The notes beneath the pieces were generated by a model. The model ran no database searches. It was given only the letters and a program-made list of their open reading frames with translations, and had not been told where the DNA came from. Shown here piece after piece: positions 1 to 9,600 of a stretch of DNA of 64,000 nucleotides. Source of the DNA: Flectonema sp. DT1601 (lineage: Eukaryota > Euglenozoa > Diplonemea > Diplonemida > Diplonemidae); the NCBI GenBank assembly GCA_964019425.1, contig OZ025827.1, positions 186,001 through 250,000 on the forward strand, in the 5' to 3' direction. The position numbers and the translations under genes were made by a program. Numbering within the stretch: position 1 is the stretch's first letter; each line of letters begins with the position of its first letter.

Positions 1-2025
1 GGTGATCTCACCATTTACTTCCGTGTACACAGAGTCCTCCTTGATGCTCTCGTCTGGAAAACAAAACCCAACATTGGAATCCCACACGGGAGGAACCCCA
101 TTCACAGGTTCACATGCCAATCCGTTCATTACACACTCTCCCAAACACTTATCGGTAGTTCTTCCTGCGCAGTTCGCGTATTGCATTCCAATCCACACTC
201 CGTTCAGCATCCCGCGTATCGGCTGCGCTGTTGTCAACTTCGGATAATTCTCTCCAGGGGACTTCCCGGCAGCACATTTTACATTCCCAGCCCACGGTTC
301 AGGAATTGACAAGTCATCTACACCCCACAAAATCTGACCAACATAGTCATTATCGTAATATCCGGAAATCATGTTACACTTCCCCACCGCACATGTCGTA
401 TCGTTGGTACAAGTCTTTTTCAGAAGAAGCTCCTCACACACCCTTCCCTGACATGTGATGTCGATGCTTGTCAGACCTGTTGGTTGTCCAGGGCACTGCG
501 CTGCCCGAATGTTTGCCCGGAAGTCAGACCCGAGACGGTAATCACCGTAACTGAGTCCCAAAGAGACATCCATCTTCTTGTTGGTTTCCCATTCCCCAAG
601 TTCGAGGATTTTCATCGCAGATGTATTGAAGTCGAACATGAAACCAGGTTGCCAGATTTTAGCGATGTTGCCGGACATGTTGCTACCCTGCATTGTATCT
701 AGATATGGCTCCGGTCTCCAGATGGCCATGTTGTTCAGGTACTCACCCTCGGCTAACGGGTACGCGGCCATGTTTTGCGCAGCCCAGAACTCCAAAATGT
801 CGGCCAGCTTCGGATGGTAAATCCGGATCGGAAAAGCAGTCCCCGCAAATGCATGAATCACTCCATCACACTGTACAGAAACAATGTGGTCCTCATACAT
901 CGGATACTTCACGTCCGGGATCGCTACCCAGTTGGCTTTGGGTTCGAATGGGCTCGTTCCGTTTACCAATCCATCCCACGGGTTCATTAATGATTCAGTT
1001 AATATCCATTGAGTAGTGTACTTCACATACTCATATCCAACCACGGGGTTTACCCAGTGATACTTAGTGGCAGTGTTGCAATCGGAGGTGCTCTTAAAAT
1101 TAAAGTATTCGCTGAATCCCCAAGCACCCCCAAACGTCGATAACATGTCTTGCCATGTTGTAGTTGAGTACCAGTAGTTGTAGTCCACATTGCTGCCAAA
1201 AGCTTTCGGCATGCACACACTTGCCCCAGTCCGCACTCCACCGGGAAAGAGTCCTCCGAAAGCCGCAATAGCATTTTCAATTAGGCTGCGAGGATCTCCA
1301 GCAGTTTTCTTGTTCTCGTAAAACCCTACCGCCGTGAGGATGTTAACCAAATTGTCTCTCCCAACAAAATCAGCAACATCTGTGCACTGTTGGCCAGCGC
1401 CACACATCGACGAATCCAAGCACGGAGTGAATGCTGAGCATCCCCTGCCTCGGCATCCGACCGAAACACGTGGAAATCCACCGTACCTGCTACACCTCTC
1501 AATTCGAACCCGAAGGGTTACCTCTTGGACTCCCCTCATCGAGTATCCAAACGCACAAGACCCGCTCCCGTCCCACGAATCCCAATTGCACGTCGACGGC
1601 ATGTCGAATTGCCTGTCGTCAGTATAAAGGGCTCCATACATCTTCAAACCGTCCCTCGTGAAGGTTTCCGGATTATCAAGACAAGGATCGCTCATTGACT
1701 CTGCGTCGTTGAACCACTTGTTCCCGACCAAAATGAATCTCCCAATATCAAATCGCTGCTGAAAGACAGTCTCATTGTACGTGGCCCCGCACTTTTCCTT
1801 CACGTAAGTCTGAAGCCCCTCAACGAACTTCCCAAACATCCGAGGAAGGAACGGAGCATCTACGTTCACGTTCAAAAGTTGGTTGTCCGGAAACATCCGA
1901 ATCGTCCCATCACAAGTCGTGGTCAAGATGGTGTCGAAAGAAGTTACTTGGCCACAAGCAGGTTGAGTACTGCATAACAGCGCCAGTGCAAGTGCAGCTC
2001 CGCGCCTGATTTGCGCGAACATCAT
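1..2025 (-). CDS. Secreted Cys-rich protein, uncharacterised, 3' part outside window
   Basis: The frame is open for 675 codons from the ATG at 2025 (a second ATG follows at once) to base 1, with no stop, so the gene continues beyond the window. The first ~23 residues form a signal peptide: a short basic stretch (QIRR), a hydrophobic core (AALALALLC) and a small-residue region ending about ACG/Q. The mature part is rich in Cys, Trp, Tyr and Gly (CNWDSWDGSGSC near residue 144) and has several N-x-S/T sites, which suggests a disulphide-bonded extracellular or luminal protein. I recognise no domain or catalytic motif. G+C is clearly higher than in the host genes to the right. The unbroken frame, signal peptide and coding-like composition make it a real gene; its function is unknown. 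Confidence 0.8.
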   Translation of the reverse strand, partial: MMFAQIRRGAALALALLCSTQPACGQVTSFDTILTTTCDGTIRMFPDNQLLNVNVDAPFLPRMFGKFVEGLQTYVKEKCGATYNETVFQQRFDIGRFILVGNKWFNDAESMSDPCLDNPETFTRDGLKMYGALYTDDRQFDMPSTCNWDSWDGSGSCAFGYSMRGVQEVTLRVRIERCSRYGGFPRVSVGCRGRGCSAFTPCLDSSMCGAGQQCTDVADFVGRDNLVNILTAVGFYENKKTAGDPRSLIENAIAAFGGLFPGGVRTGASVCMPKAFGSNVDYNYWYSTTTWQDMLSTFGGAWGFSEYFNFKSTSDCNTATKYHWVNPVVGYEYVKYTTQWILTESLMNPWDGLVNGTSPFEPKANWVAIPDVKYPMYEDHIVSVQCDGVIHAFAGTAFPIRIYHPKLADILEFWAAQNMAAYPLAEGEYLNNMAIWRPEPYLDTMQGSNMSGNIAKIWQPGFMFDFNTSAMKILELGEWETNKKMDVSLGLSYGDYRLGSDFRANIRAAQCPGQPTGLTSIDITCQGRVCEELLLKKTCTNDTTCAVGKCNMISGYYDNDYVGQILWGVDDLSIPEPWAGNVKCAAGKSPGENYPKLTTAQPIRGMLNGVWIGMQYANCAGRTTDKCLGECVMNGLACEPVNGVPPVWDSNVGFCFPDESIKEDSVYTEVNGEIT

Positions 2026-2449
2026 TTTTCGTATTGGTCCAAAAAGACAAGTGATTTATTATACCTGAATGCAAATTATCATAACTTTGAATAAAGACGA
2101 CAACAACAAGAGAAAAAGCTATCAAAATAAACCGTGGAACGACAACACTACTTCCAACCCTGTTTGAACATCATCTTACCTGCCAGAAACGAATTATATT
2201 ACTGGAGTACAAGAATAAGAAATGCAAGCAACATTAGTACGCATGTCACTCAAATAATTATTACTGCATTTATAAAAAACGTATTATAGAAATTAATTTG
2301 GAATATAACTCGAAACTAGAAATAAGAAAAGATGGTGGATTCTCGGAAAAAAAAGATGGTGGATTTTTATAACAGATGTATCAAAGCACACATTTTGACT
2401 GTAAAATTGTATTGAGTATGCACAAACCTTTGAAAAAATGGGAGCTTTT
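2026..2449. other. AT-rich spacer
   Basis: Upstream region of the secreted-protein gene. It is AT-rich and contains no coding signal I can support. It presumably holds the promoter and 5' UTR. Confidence 0.5.
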
Positions 2450-3240
2450 TGAACCCCTGAAGACGTCTGTGAGCAAGGTGGAGCTGGGATCGAGAAAGAG
2501 CAGCAGATAAAAGAACTTCTCGCTGCTATGAGAAGTGATCAAGGGGAGGAATTGTTTACTATTGGAGAGATGGTGAACTCAGCTCAAGGCTTCAACACGG
2601 GGCATAAGAAGAAACAAACAGTTGGCACACGGCAGGCAGGGCAATGAAGCCCTTGTTGAGGAACAAAAGAGAAAGACGAAAGAAGAACCACTAGACCAAC
2701 CATCTTAACCACTGATGAGGAAGCAAGGGTGCTCGATTTAATTGAGAATATCCGTGCTTATGGTGGCTGTGTGTTTGCTTCTCTGGTTTCAAGCACAGCA
2801 AGGGGGATAGTGCTTACAAGTGATACTACGCCGGAACGCATGGATTCCAGTTAAGTTCCTGGAACCACTGCGAAAGTAAGCAAAACTTCTATCATCTCAG
2901 TCAAGGTTTCCGGAGCGCATCTCTAGTGCTCGAGTACATGGTGTAATTCCCGACAGTATGGTTATAAACTTTGATCACACCCAGTGTCTGATGCTTCCAC
3001 CTGGCAAGTGGACCTTCGATGTCAAAGGTGCAAAGTCCGTTCCCATCTCATTTTCCGATGATCAGCGAAGCCTGAGCATAGTATTGGGCTGTTCGATGAC
3101 GGGGGGGACATGCCAAAAAAACAAAAAAAAAATTTGCTACAAATATTCGTCCAATCGGCTTCGGCCCGGTTGAAACCACATTTTTTAACTTTTTGGTAGT
3201 CAACATTTTTGCACGAGTTTTGTATTACAATCATCATTGG
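2450..3240 (+). mobile_element. Decayed pogo/CENP-B-type (DDE) DNA transposon
   Basis: Two protein islands in the + strand match the order of a pogo/Tigger-like transposase. At 2711-2850 the translation TDEEARVLDLIENIRAYGG, followed by ARGIVLTSD, looks like the helix-turn-helix/CENP-B-side region of the family. At 2958-3105 the translation VINFDHTQCLMLPPGKW, followed by KGAKSVPI and LGCSMTGG, matches the DDE_1 core (typically N-x-DQTG, then G-x-K-x-V, then TGE). The first catalytic Asp position is kept as FDHT. The islands are separated by stops and missing sequence, and no later DDE block is recognisable, so this is an inactive relic. Terminal inverted repeats were not found by eye, so the ends are approximate. 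Confidence 0.7.
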
Positions 3241-3532
3241 TGAGTGATCAGAGTTAACTAGACCAGGATTTTATTCTCATACTTGTATTTGTTAGGGTTA
3301 TGTCCGGAGAGGACCTTGAGTCCAACCTTGTTGGGATTGATGGCTCATTCCAACACACAAGATTGTTTTCACTAATCTACTCAGATACGATATCTCTGTA
3401 GATGCCTTCGATATGCACATATGGTTTTGTGTATTAAGGTCTTCTATTATGCAACATCGTTTTTCATATTATCCTTCAAGTCAATGCAATCCAGGCTAAG
3501 ATTTGGGCACCCAGTATCGTCGTATTTTAGAG

Positions 3533-3660
3533 GTGTAACTTGATACTAATATTAAATGGAAAGCAACTTGAAACTGGCTAAAACGAGAATAGGGTTCGGC
3601 CAAACCTGGTTGCAATATAAGAAAATCAACGATTGGTATCGAATCCCACATGTGCTGTCG
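3533..3660. repeat. Dispersed repeat, copy 1
   Basis: About 120 bp beginning AACTTGATACTA and including CAACTTGAAACTGGCTAAAA and GTTGGTATCGA-like blocks in the same order as at 19833-19955. I judge identity at roughly three quarters by eye. It is probably an old interspersed element fragment of unknown class. Confidence 0.6.
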
Positions 3661-4215
3661 AATATGGGGATCCGGGAGCCACGTGGCCCGGTACAGCTTA
3701 AAATAGTATTCCTTCACACTTCAAAAGCAAAATTAAAAAAAGAAAACTATTTTTGCAAAAACAATTAAGGAAATAAATTCCAGGCTTTGCCTGTGATACA
3801 CTTTCGGCTGTGTGGGTTATCAGCCGTGGTTCGGCCTCTCGGTTCGAGTCTTCACACCTTGGTCCGGCCATTCCAACACCATTTTGTTCTCGTTACCAAG
3901 AAAATCATCCTCCATTTTGAGGACCATCTGCCGTCGATTACTTTGATCGATTTTACTACAATCTCTTTTGTTGCGAAGTTCGCAACTATTTTGTCCACTG
4001 TGACACCCTGGGAATACCTGCAAACCCGCAAAGGAGTTTAAGAGCTTTGAAACAATACTTTTACATCACAATTTTCTGTGTCAAATCCGAAGCACGTTCA
4101 ACCAGCTTCAGTTAAAGCTCTCACGGTGGTCTCAGCAATTACAACGACTCCATCCGATATATTTTTGAGCCATTTTGTGATGTGTATGTCAATAAAGAAC
4201 AGAAATTTTAAGGAT
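3661..4215. other. No recognisable gene
   Basis: Short open frames exist on both strands but none resembles a family I know. The stretch lies between mobile-element fragments and is probably decayed repeat sequence. Confidence 0.4.
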
Positions 4216-4300
4216 TGGTGACCATTTATTTCAGTTGCCTCTCTTCTGACGCAAATGTTTCCCGTGTTTTTCCAATTGTCAGACTTAAACCAAAAAAAAA
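4216..4300 (+). repeat. Short direct repeat, copy 1 of 2
   Basis: About 80 bp starting GGATTGGTGACCATTTATTT and ending CAGACTTAAACCAAAA. It recurs at 4764-4853 with the same block order (TGACCATTTA, CCGTGTTTTTCCAA, CAGACTTAA). In both places it is followed by an A/G-rich stretch, so it may be the edge of an older LINE or LINE-derived element. Confidence 0.6.
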
Positions 4301-4479
4301 ATGAAAATGCTAGTCTCAAGAAAAGAATGAAAGAGAAAATAGAAGAGAATCTATAGATGAAGAAAAAAAAAGAAGAAAAGAAAAAAGAAACTGGTATAAC
4401 TTCTTTAAGAATCTTTTAATAAATAAAAACCTTTTGAAAATCCAATATTAGAGTGGCGAAACAATTCTAAAGATCGATG

Positions 4480-4730
4480 ACACTGAAGTCCTTGGACAGC
4501 GTAAAGTACCTTGGTGTCCACATCGATAGTGATCTCTAGTCCAATACACAAGTTGATAAAATTCTTAACGAATCCAGAAAGGAACTGGCTCTACTGAGGA
4601 AGCTCGACCCTTATAACCTCGATTTTAAGTCATCAAAGATGGTTAAAAACCTCTACATCCTCTCAAGAGTATCCTACGGTCTGGAAAGCTTCGACCTTTT
4701 CCTAACTGATGAACAACTCATCGATAGGAA
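4480..4730 (+). mobile_element. LINE relic: fragment of reverse transcriptase C-terminus
   Basis: Translation gives LKSLDSVKYLGVHIDSDL, a stop, then a frame ending KMVKNLYILSRVSYGLESFD. This is collinear with LINE-A ORF2 around 9070-9270 (SVKYLGVHIDDRLTF, then MVKNLYVTARISYALDSF). It is therefore a diverged, 5'- and 3'-truncated relative of LINE-A lying just upstream of it. In-frame stops show it is dead. Confidence 0.85.
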
Positions 4731-4763
4731 TGGTAACCGAATGAGCTTCGTGTGTCTAACTTT

Positions 4764-4853
4764 AGGATGCGTGACCATTTACTTTTCTGTTGCCGCTCTT
4801 CTAACGTCCTTGGCGAAGCCGTGTTTTTCCAATCAGACTTAATTCAAAAGAAA
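4764..4853 (+). repeat. Short direct repeat, copy 2 of 2
   Basis: Second copy of the 4216-4300 repeat. It directly follows the LINE relic, so the pair may mark ends of two old related insertions. Confidence 0.6.
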
Positions 4854-4942
4854 GTATAAAAGAAACAGAAGTGAGAAGAACAAAAACAGAAGCAACGAGG
4901 GACCTTTTTATTTATCTTTTAAGAAAAAAGAAAAGAAACTTT

Positions 4943-4983
4943 TCTGTACTTCTGTACTTCTGTACTTCTGTACTTCTGTACTT
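4943..4983 (+). repeat. (TACTTCTG)n microsatellite
   Basis: About five tandem TACTTCTG units lie immediately upstream of LINE-A ORF1. They could be part of the LINE-A 5' UTR or a pre-existing target. Confidence 0.9.
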
Positions 4984-5046
4984 TATTGATTTCGCAACCT
5001 AATATTGGTAAGAATCAGTGGGTACGTTTCACAGGAAAAAGTAATT

Positions 5047-6666
5047 ATGAGAGACAACCTGAAGAGGTTGGTGTCGGAGGCTATGAACCTCCTGAAGATG
5101 GTGGGAGAAGACGGGATCCCGGAGCAAGAGAAGGAAAGAAGGGTGGCAAATCTCCTAATGGAGATCGTTCAATTTGTGGCTGGGTCAGAAGATGGGAACC
5201 CGGAGATGAAGAGGAGGAGACCGGACACACCCGATGGGGGTGGTGGGACGGAAGCGACCGCGACGACGGCAGCAGAAGCGACGACACCCTCAACCACAGG
5301 TGTCAACCAACCAACTACAGGAGCATCTACAGCTTCTAATCAACAAACGAGTACGAAGCCGTTCTCATTGCCGATACCGACAGCAATGAAGGACAATCAA
5401 ACCACGAAGGGAAAAGCAAAAGCAAGCTACCCGGAGTGGAACATTCACGGTGCGTGGGCAGGCTCTGTGGCCACCATCAGTTACGACGTAGCAGCTAATG
5501 CTACAAACAATTTGACATCTGGTCTTGTTCTGGTCCGTTCAAAACAAGACTTTGAAGCGCTTCGCCAAACGAAGAAGAGCGGTCGATGGGCTGCTATCAG
5601 TAAAGTCCCGCTCACAAAGGGCACGGTTCCAGTAGCAATACCGGTAATTAAAAAAGGTGGCGTCTGCGAGATCAGGCGAGTATTTTACACGCACGTCTAT
5701 GGTGATGACTTCTCAAAAGCATCAGCTAACCACCAGATACCAACACCCGACCCAGTTCTATTCATCCAAGACTGGGGAAAATCAACTGAGAAAGAATTGA
5801 CAGTCAAATCGACCGATATTCTTAAAAAATTGAAGATAAAGGCGGACCCCTTTAGCTACAGAAAGAACGAGTCCCACACCTCGATGGCTTTCAGAGTCCC
5901 CAGAAACCAAGTACACGAGGTTCTGGATTACAACAACAGCGAACCTGAAACTGACAAACCCAAGAATGTCTTTATCAGAAATCCGGGATGGTCGAACGGA
6001 AGTGACGTTTGGCCGACCTTGCAATTTAAAAACGACCTTGGCTTCCTGGCAGCGAAGTCCAAGACCTCTGTACTGGACGATTTCAAAGGAAAATTCTACA
6101 TGTGCAGATTCAAAAGCTGTTTCGGACTCCGAGTTCACCCTGATTTTAATATTAGAGTCAGCATTAAGCTCAACGCGGCGATCAAACCTGCACTGCCCTC
6201 GGGCGACAGGTTTATTATAAACTCGATGGCGATTCGCAAGTTTTCGATAGCGCAGATCAGCGACTTCTTGAAGTCCTCACACAACTGGGAGCACACAGTT
6301 GTTGCATCTTTCCATAAAGGAGGGAGTACTACTATTGTTGCAATTGCAAAATCGCAACCGCCCAACTTCGTAAGTATTGGTACAAATGAGTATCTTGTGA
6401 TAAACAAAGAAGTCAAACGAAGCGACAGGAAGCCGCTAGGCCCAACCTTCAACCCAGGCGACGCGGCTCAAAAATTGACGGGAACCCTGAAGAGACCGAA
6501 GACAACTCCTCAACCACAGCAGCCAACTCAGCAGCCGACACCAGCACCAGCACCGACATCAGCGCCAGCACCAGCACCGCCCACCGAATCTAACGTTAAA
6601 CAAAATGGTGATACTAACTGTGACGAAGAAATGGAAAGTAACGACTCGGACTTTGATCTCAACTGA
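5047..6666 (+). CDS. LINE-A ORF1 protein
   Basis: 539 residues from the ATG at 5047 to a TGA at 6664-6666. The N-terminus is helical and charged (MRDNLKRLVSEAMNLLKM). A Thr/Ala-rich linker follows at about residues 60-130, then a ~320-residue globular part with alternating basic and hydrophobic segments. A Pro/Gln/Ala low-complexity tract (repeats of PAPAP and QQPT) and an acidic tail (EEMESNDSDFDLN) end the protein. I see no CCHC knuckles and no clear RRM, so it is not a standard gag-like or L1-like ORF1 by eye. By position it should be the RNA-binding particle protein. Its stop context (TGACTAG), and the ORF2 frame continuing in phase behind it, are described separately. Confidence 0.85.
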   Translation: MRDNLKRLVSEAMNLLKMVGEDGIPEQEKERRVANLLMEIVQFVAGSEDGNPEMKRRRPDTPDGGGGTEATATTAAEATTPSTTGVNQPTTGASTASNQQTSTKPFSLPIPTAMKDNQTTKGKAKASYPEWNIHGAWAGSVATISYDVAANATNNLTSGLVLVRSKQDFEALRQTKKSGRWAAISKVPLTKGTVPVAIPVIKKGGVCEIRRVFYTHVYGDDFSKASANHQIPTPDPVLFIQDWGKSTEKELTVKSTDILKKLKIKADPFSYRKNESHTSMAFRVPRNQVHEVLDYNNSEPETDKPKNVFIRNPGWSNGSDVWPTLQFKNDLGFLAAKSKTSVLDDFKGKFYMCRFKSCFGLRVHPDFNIRVSIKLNAAIKPALPSGDRFIINSMAIRKFSIAQISDFLKSSHNWEHTVVASFHKGGSTTIVAIAKSQPPNFVSIGTNEYLVINKEVKRSDRKPLGPTFNPGDAAQKLTGTLKRPKTTPQPQQPTQQPTPAPAPTSAPAPAPPTESNVKQNGDTNCDEEMESNDSDFDLN

Positions 6667-6670
6667 CTAG
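6664..6670 (+). promoter_or_regulatory. Candidate stop-codon readthrough signal TGA-CTAG
   Basis: ORF1 ends in TGA followed by CTAG. UGA-CUAG is the best known leaky stop context in eukaryotic genes. The frame behind it stays open as LDDDKDDLSPTNSL and then the 2A peptide, in the same phase as ORF1. No ATG occurs in this frame until 6817, inside the endonuclease domain. Readthrough is inferred, not shown. Confidence 0.65.
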
Positions 6671-9600
6671 ATGACGATAAAGATGATCTCAGCCCAACTA
6701 ACTCACTTGTGGAAAAGAATACGGCTCGTGAATTGCTGCTTAAAGCAGGCGACGTCGAACGCAACCCTGGCCCTGACGACTCTCTTATATCGCTACTGAG
6801 TTGGAACTGTCGATCGATGGGGAACAAAGGCGCTTATATTCACAAGCTGCTAAATGCCTATGCGCCTGACGTACTGTGCCTGCAGGAGACTTGGACGAAT
6901 GACGCTATATCGCACACGGATTATTTCACCTATCGAAATGATAGGGCAACACGAGGTGGAGGGGTTATTTCTATGGTGAAAAAATGCCACACTCAGCAGC
7001 GTTTGAACATGGAGCTTCCACCTCACTTAAATGATGTTGAAGTTGTGAAGGTTAATTTAGGTGGAAAGATTGACATCGTTAATATTTATGCTCCCCCGGG
7101 ATGCAAGATCAGAAAGTCAGATCTTCCAGTCTCAACGAAAGCAATCGTCGCGGGTGACTTTAATGCCCATCATCCGGTGTGGTCATCAAAATCAACGCCA
7201 GCAGGTTCTACTCTACATGAATGGGCAGCACATAATGATCTACTGGTAGCCAACAAGATGGGGTCAATCACAAGGCCTTTTCCTAATATCCCGGGGGGCG
7301 GTACCTCGCCGGACGTAGTATTTTTTCAAAACTCGATGATTCTGGAAGAATTCTCTGTAATTAGAGAAGATAATAAACATGGATCTGATCACCGACCTCT
7401 CTACACCGTACTGGATCCCATGTGTCAACTTACACGTGCCACGATAGGTTCTAAGAAACGCGTAGTGTGGGACTTCAAGTCTACGGACTGGAACTGCTTT
7501 GGAAATATGCTCGATAGGAGAATTGGTAAATCGAAACTCTCCAACGATGCAACTGCGAATGCCAAGCTCTTTAACAACATATTGCATGAGGTGGCGGCTA
7601 AATTCATTCGTCGACGTGTCCTTTTCAAAGGGAAACGGAGACGGAAGTGGAAGACGTCAACTCCTGATTCCACCAAATCGAAGGGTGTCCACCTGCGTGA
7701 TCAACTTGACAAGGGTAACAACTTTGCCTTTGCGTTTAAGAAGATCAAAGAACTGCAGCAAGATGCTGGTAAAGATATCAGCGTCAACAACATCTCTGAC
7801 TGCGATCTCCCATCAGCATTCTTGGACCTGTTTGTCTCGAAATCGGAAATATTATCGCTTGAAGCCCCCGCACTCTCGGAAGGTGATAATGAAATAGATA
7901 TTTGCTGTGATTTCACAATGGCTGAAATTAAAGCAGCAATAAAGAACCTGAAGACCCGCAAGGCTGCAGGACCTGATGGAGTTCACAATGAGATGATCAA
8001 AAACTTCACTCCGGCAACAGTGGAATACCTCCTGAGAATTATTAACACTTCCTGGAAGACTTCAAAAGTACCGTACCAATGGAAACAGGGACTAATCAAG
8101 CCCATGTTCAAGGCAGGGAAACCTCGTAATGAACTAAAGAGTTTCAGACCAATAACGCTCACCTCGGTTGTTGGGAAACTTGCGGAGAGGCTCGTGTATG
8201 ACCGACTCATGCACTGGCTCACAAAACATTCGTCGCTCAGCCCACTACAGGCTGGATTCAGAAGGGGGAGAAATACCTGCGAACAGATCACCGTTTTGGT
8301 AGATGCCGTCGTAAGGATGCACATGAAGAGAAAGAGATCGGTGTTCTTATCGTTTGATTTTACTGCTGCGTTTGACAGGATCAACCATAAGATACTTTTA
8401 TTAAAATTGGTAAAGATGGGTGTTCCGAATGTTATTATCAGATGGATCACAGACTTTCTTACAAACAGGAAGGTTAGAGTTGAAGCGAATGGTTATCTTA
8501 GCGAATTCCGTACTCTGGCTAAGGGGGTTCCCCAGGGATCGATCCTGGGTCCTCTTCTCTATCTTATCTACGTTGATGACCTCTGCAAGATTTTGGAACT
8601 GGAGAAAGAAACAACGACGTCTGCTCTGTATGCGGATGACACGGCGTGTGTGGTATCTGGACATAACATGGAAGAAGCTCTTTCAAATGCTCAAATAATA
8701 CTTGATAAAGTAGATCAATGGTGTTCTGACAACGACATGGCCCTGTCGGTCTCAAAAACCTGTGCTCTTAAGATGGAAGTCCGTACGAAGGATACGATTC
8801 TCAACGACACCTGTAATCGTGAATTACTGTTTTCCAGATCTGTTAAGGAAAACGTTATCAAAATGGACTATGGTGACATTGAAAAGAGTATCAACTTAAA
8901 CTCTCCCAGACCCATGCTTCAAAGCGGCGAAACTATTCTTGAAATTGAAGGAATTCCAATCAGGACACAAGAAGAACTTGACAACTTGATGCTGCAGTAC
9001 GTTGTTCGCGAGGACAGCGCTTTGGTTGTGAAAGCCAAATTCAAAACTGCCTTTCTGTTGCCGATAGTCGACTCAGTGAAATACCTCGGAGTTCACATCG
9101 ACGACAGGCTCACATTCCATAAACAGGTGGCTAAGATTCACGAAGAATTAAAGAGGGGGATATCACTTCTGCAGTGCCTCCAGCCGTACGAACTGGACTA
9201 CAAGACTCTTAACATGGTTAAGAACCTTTATGTAACCGCTAGAATCTCGTATGCGCTTGACAGTTTTGGTTGGCTGATAAGCAGCAGCGTTGACAGCATC
9301 GACTTCGAACTGAGGAAGGTCGCCAGACTGGTTACTGGATGCAGCAAGTGTACGCCAAGAGTTACTGTTGTGGGAGTCTGACATGTATCCTTTTAAACGT
9401 CAGATTGAAAAGCAGACAAAAATTGCGTACTACAGGTATAAAGCCATGACTTGGATACCTAATACAAACAGACTCGCCTCAACACAAAGCTACTGGGCTG
9501 GCCTAATCCCTGGCACTGATAGTCAGCGAGAAAGCCAGTGCCTTGTGCAGCCTGACTCGATGGAACCCTGGATATCTCCGACGAACCTTAGGATTAGCAA

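Noticed and set aside
3787-4041. Protein gene on the + strand (84 codons)
   Set aside because: The composition is not coding-like, the opposite strand is equally open, and it lies among repeat fragments.
5005-5046. Upstream start of LINE-A ORF1
   Set aside because: The extra codons start with TTG; the first ATG in frame is 5047, followed at once by a typical helical N-terminus.
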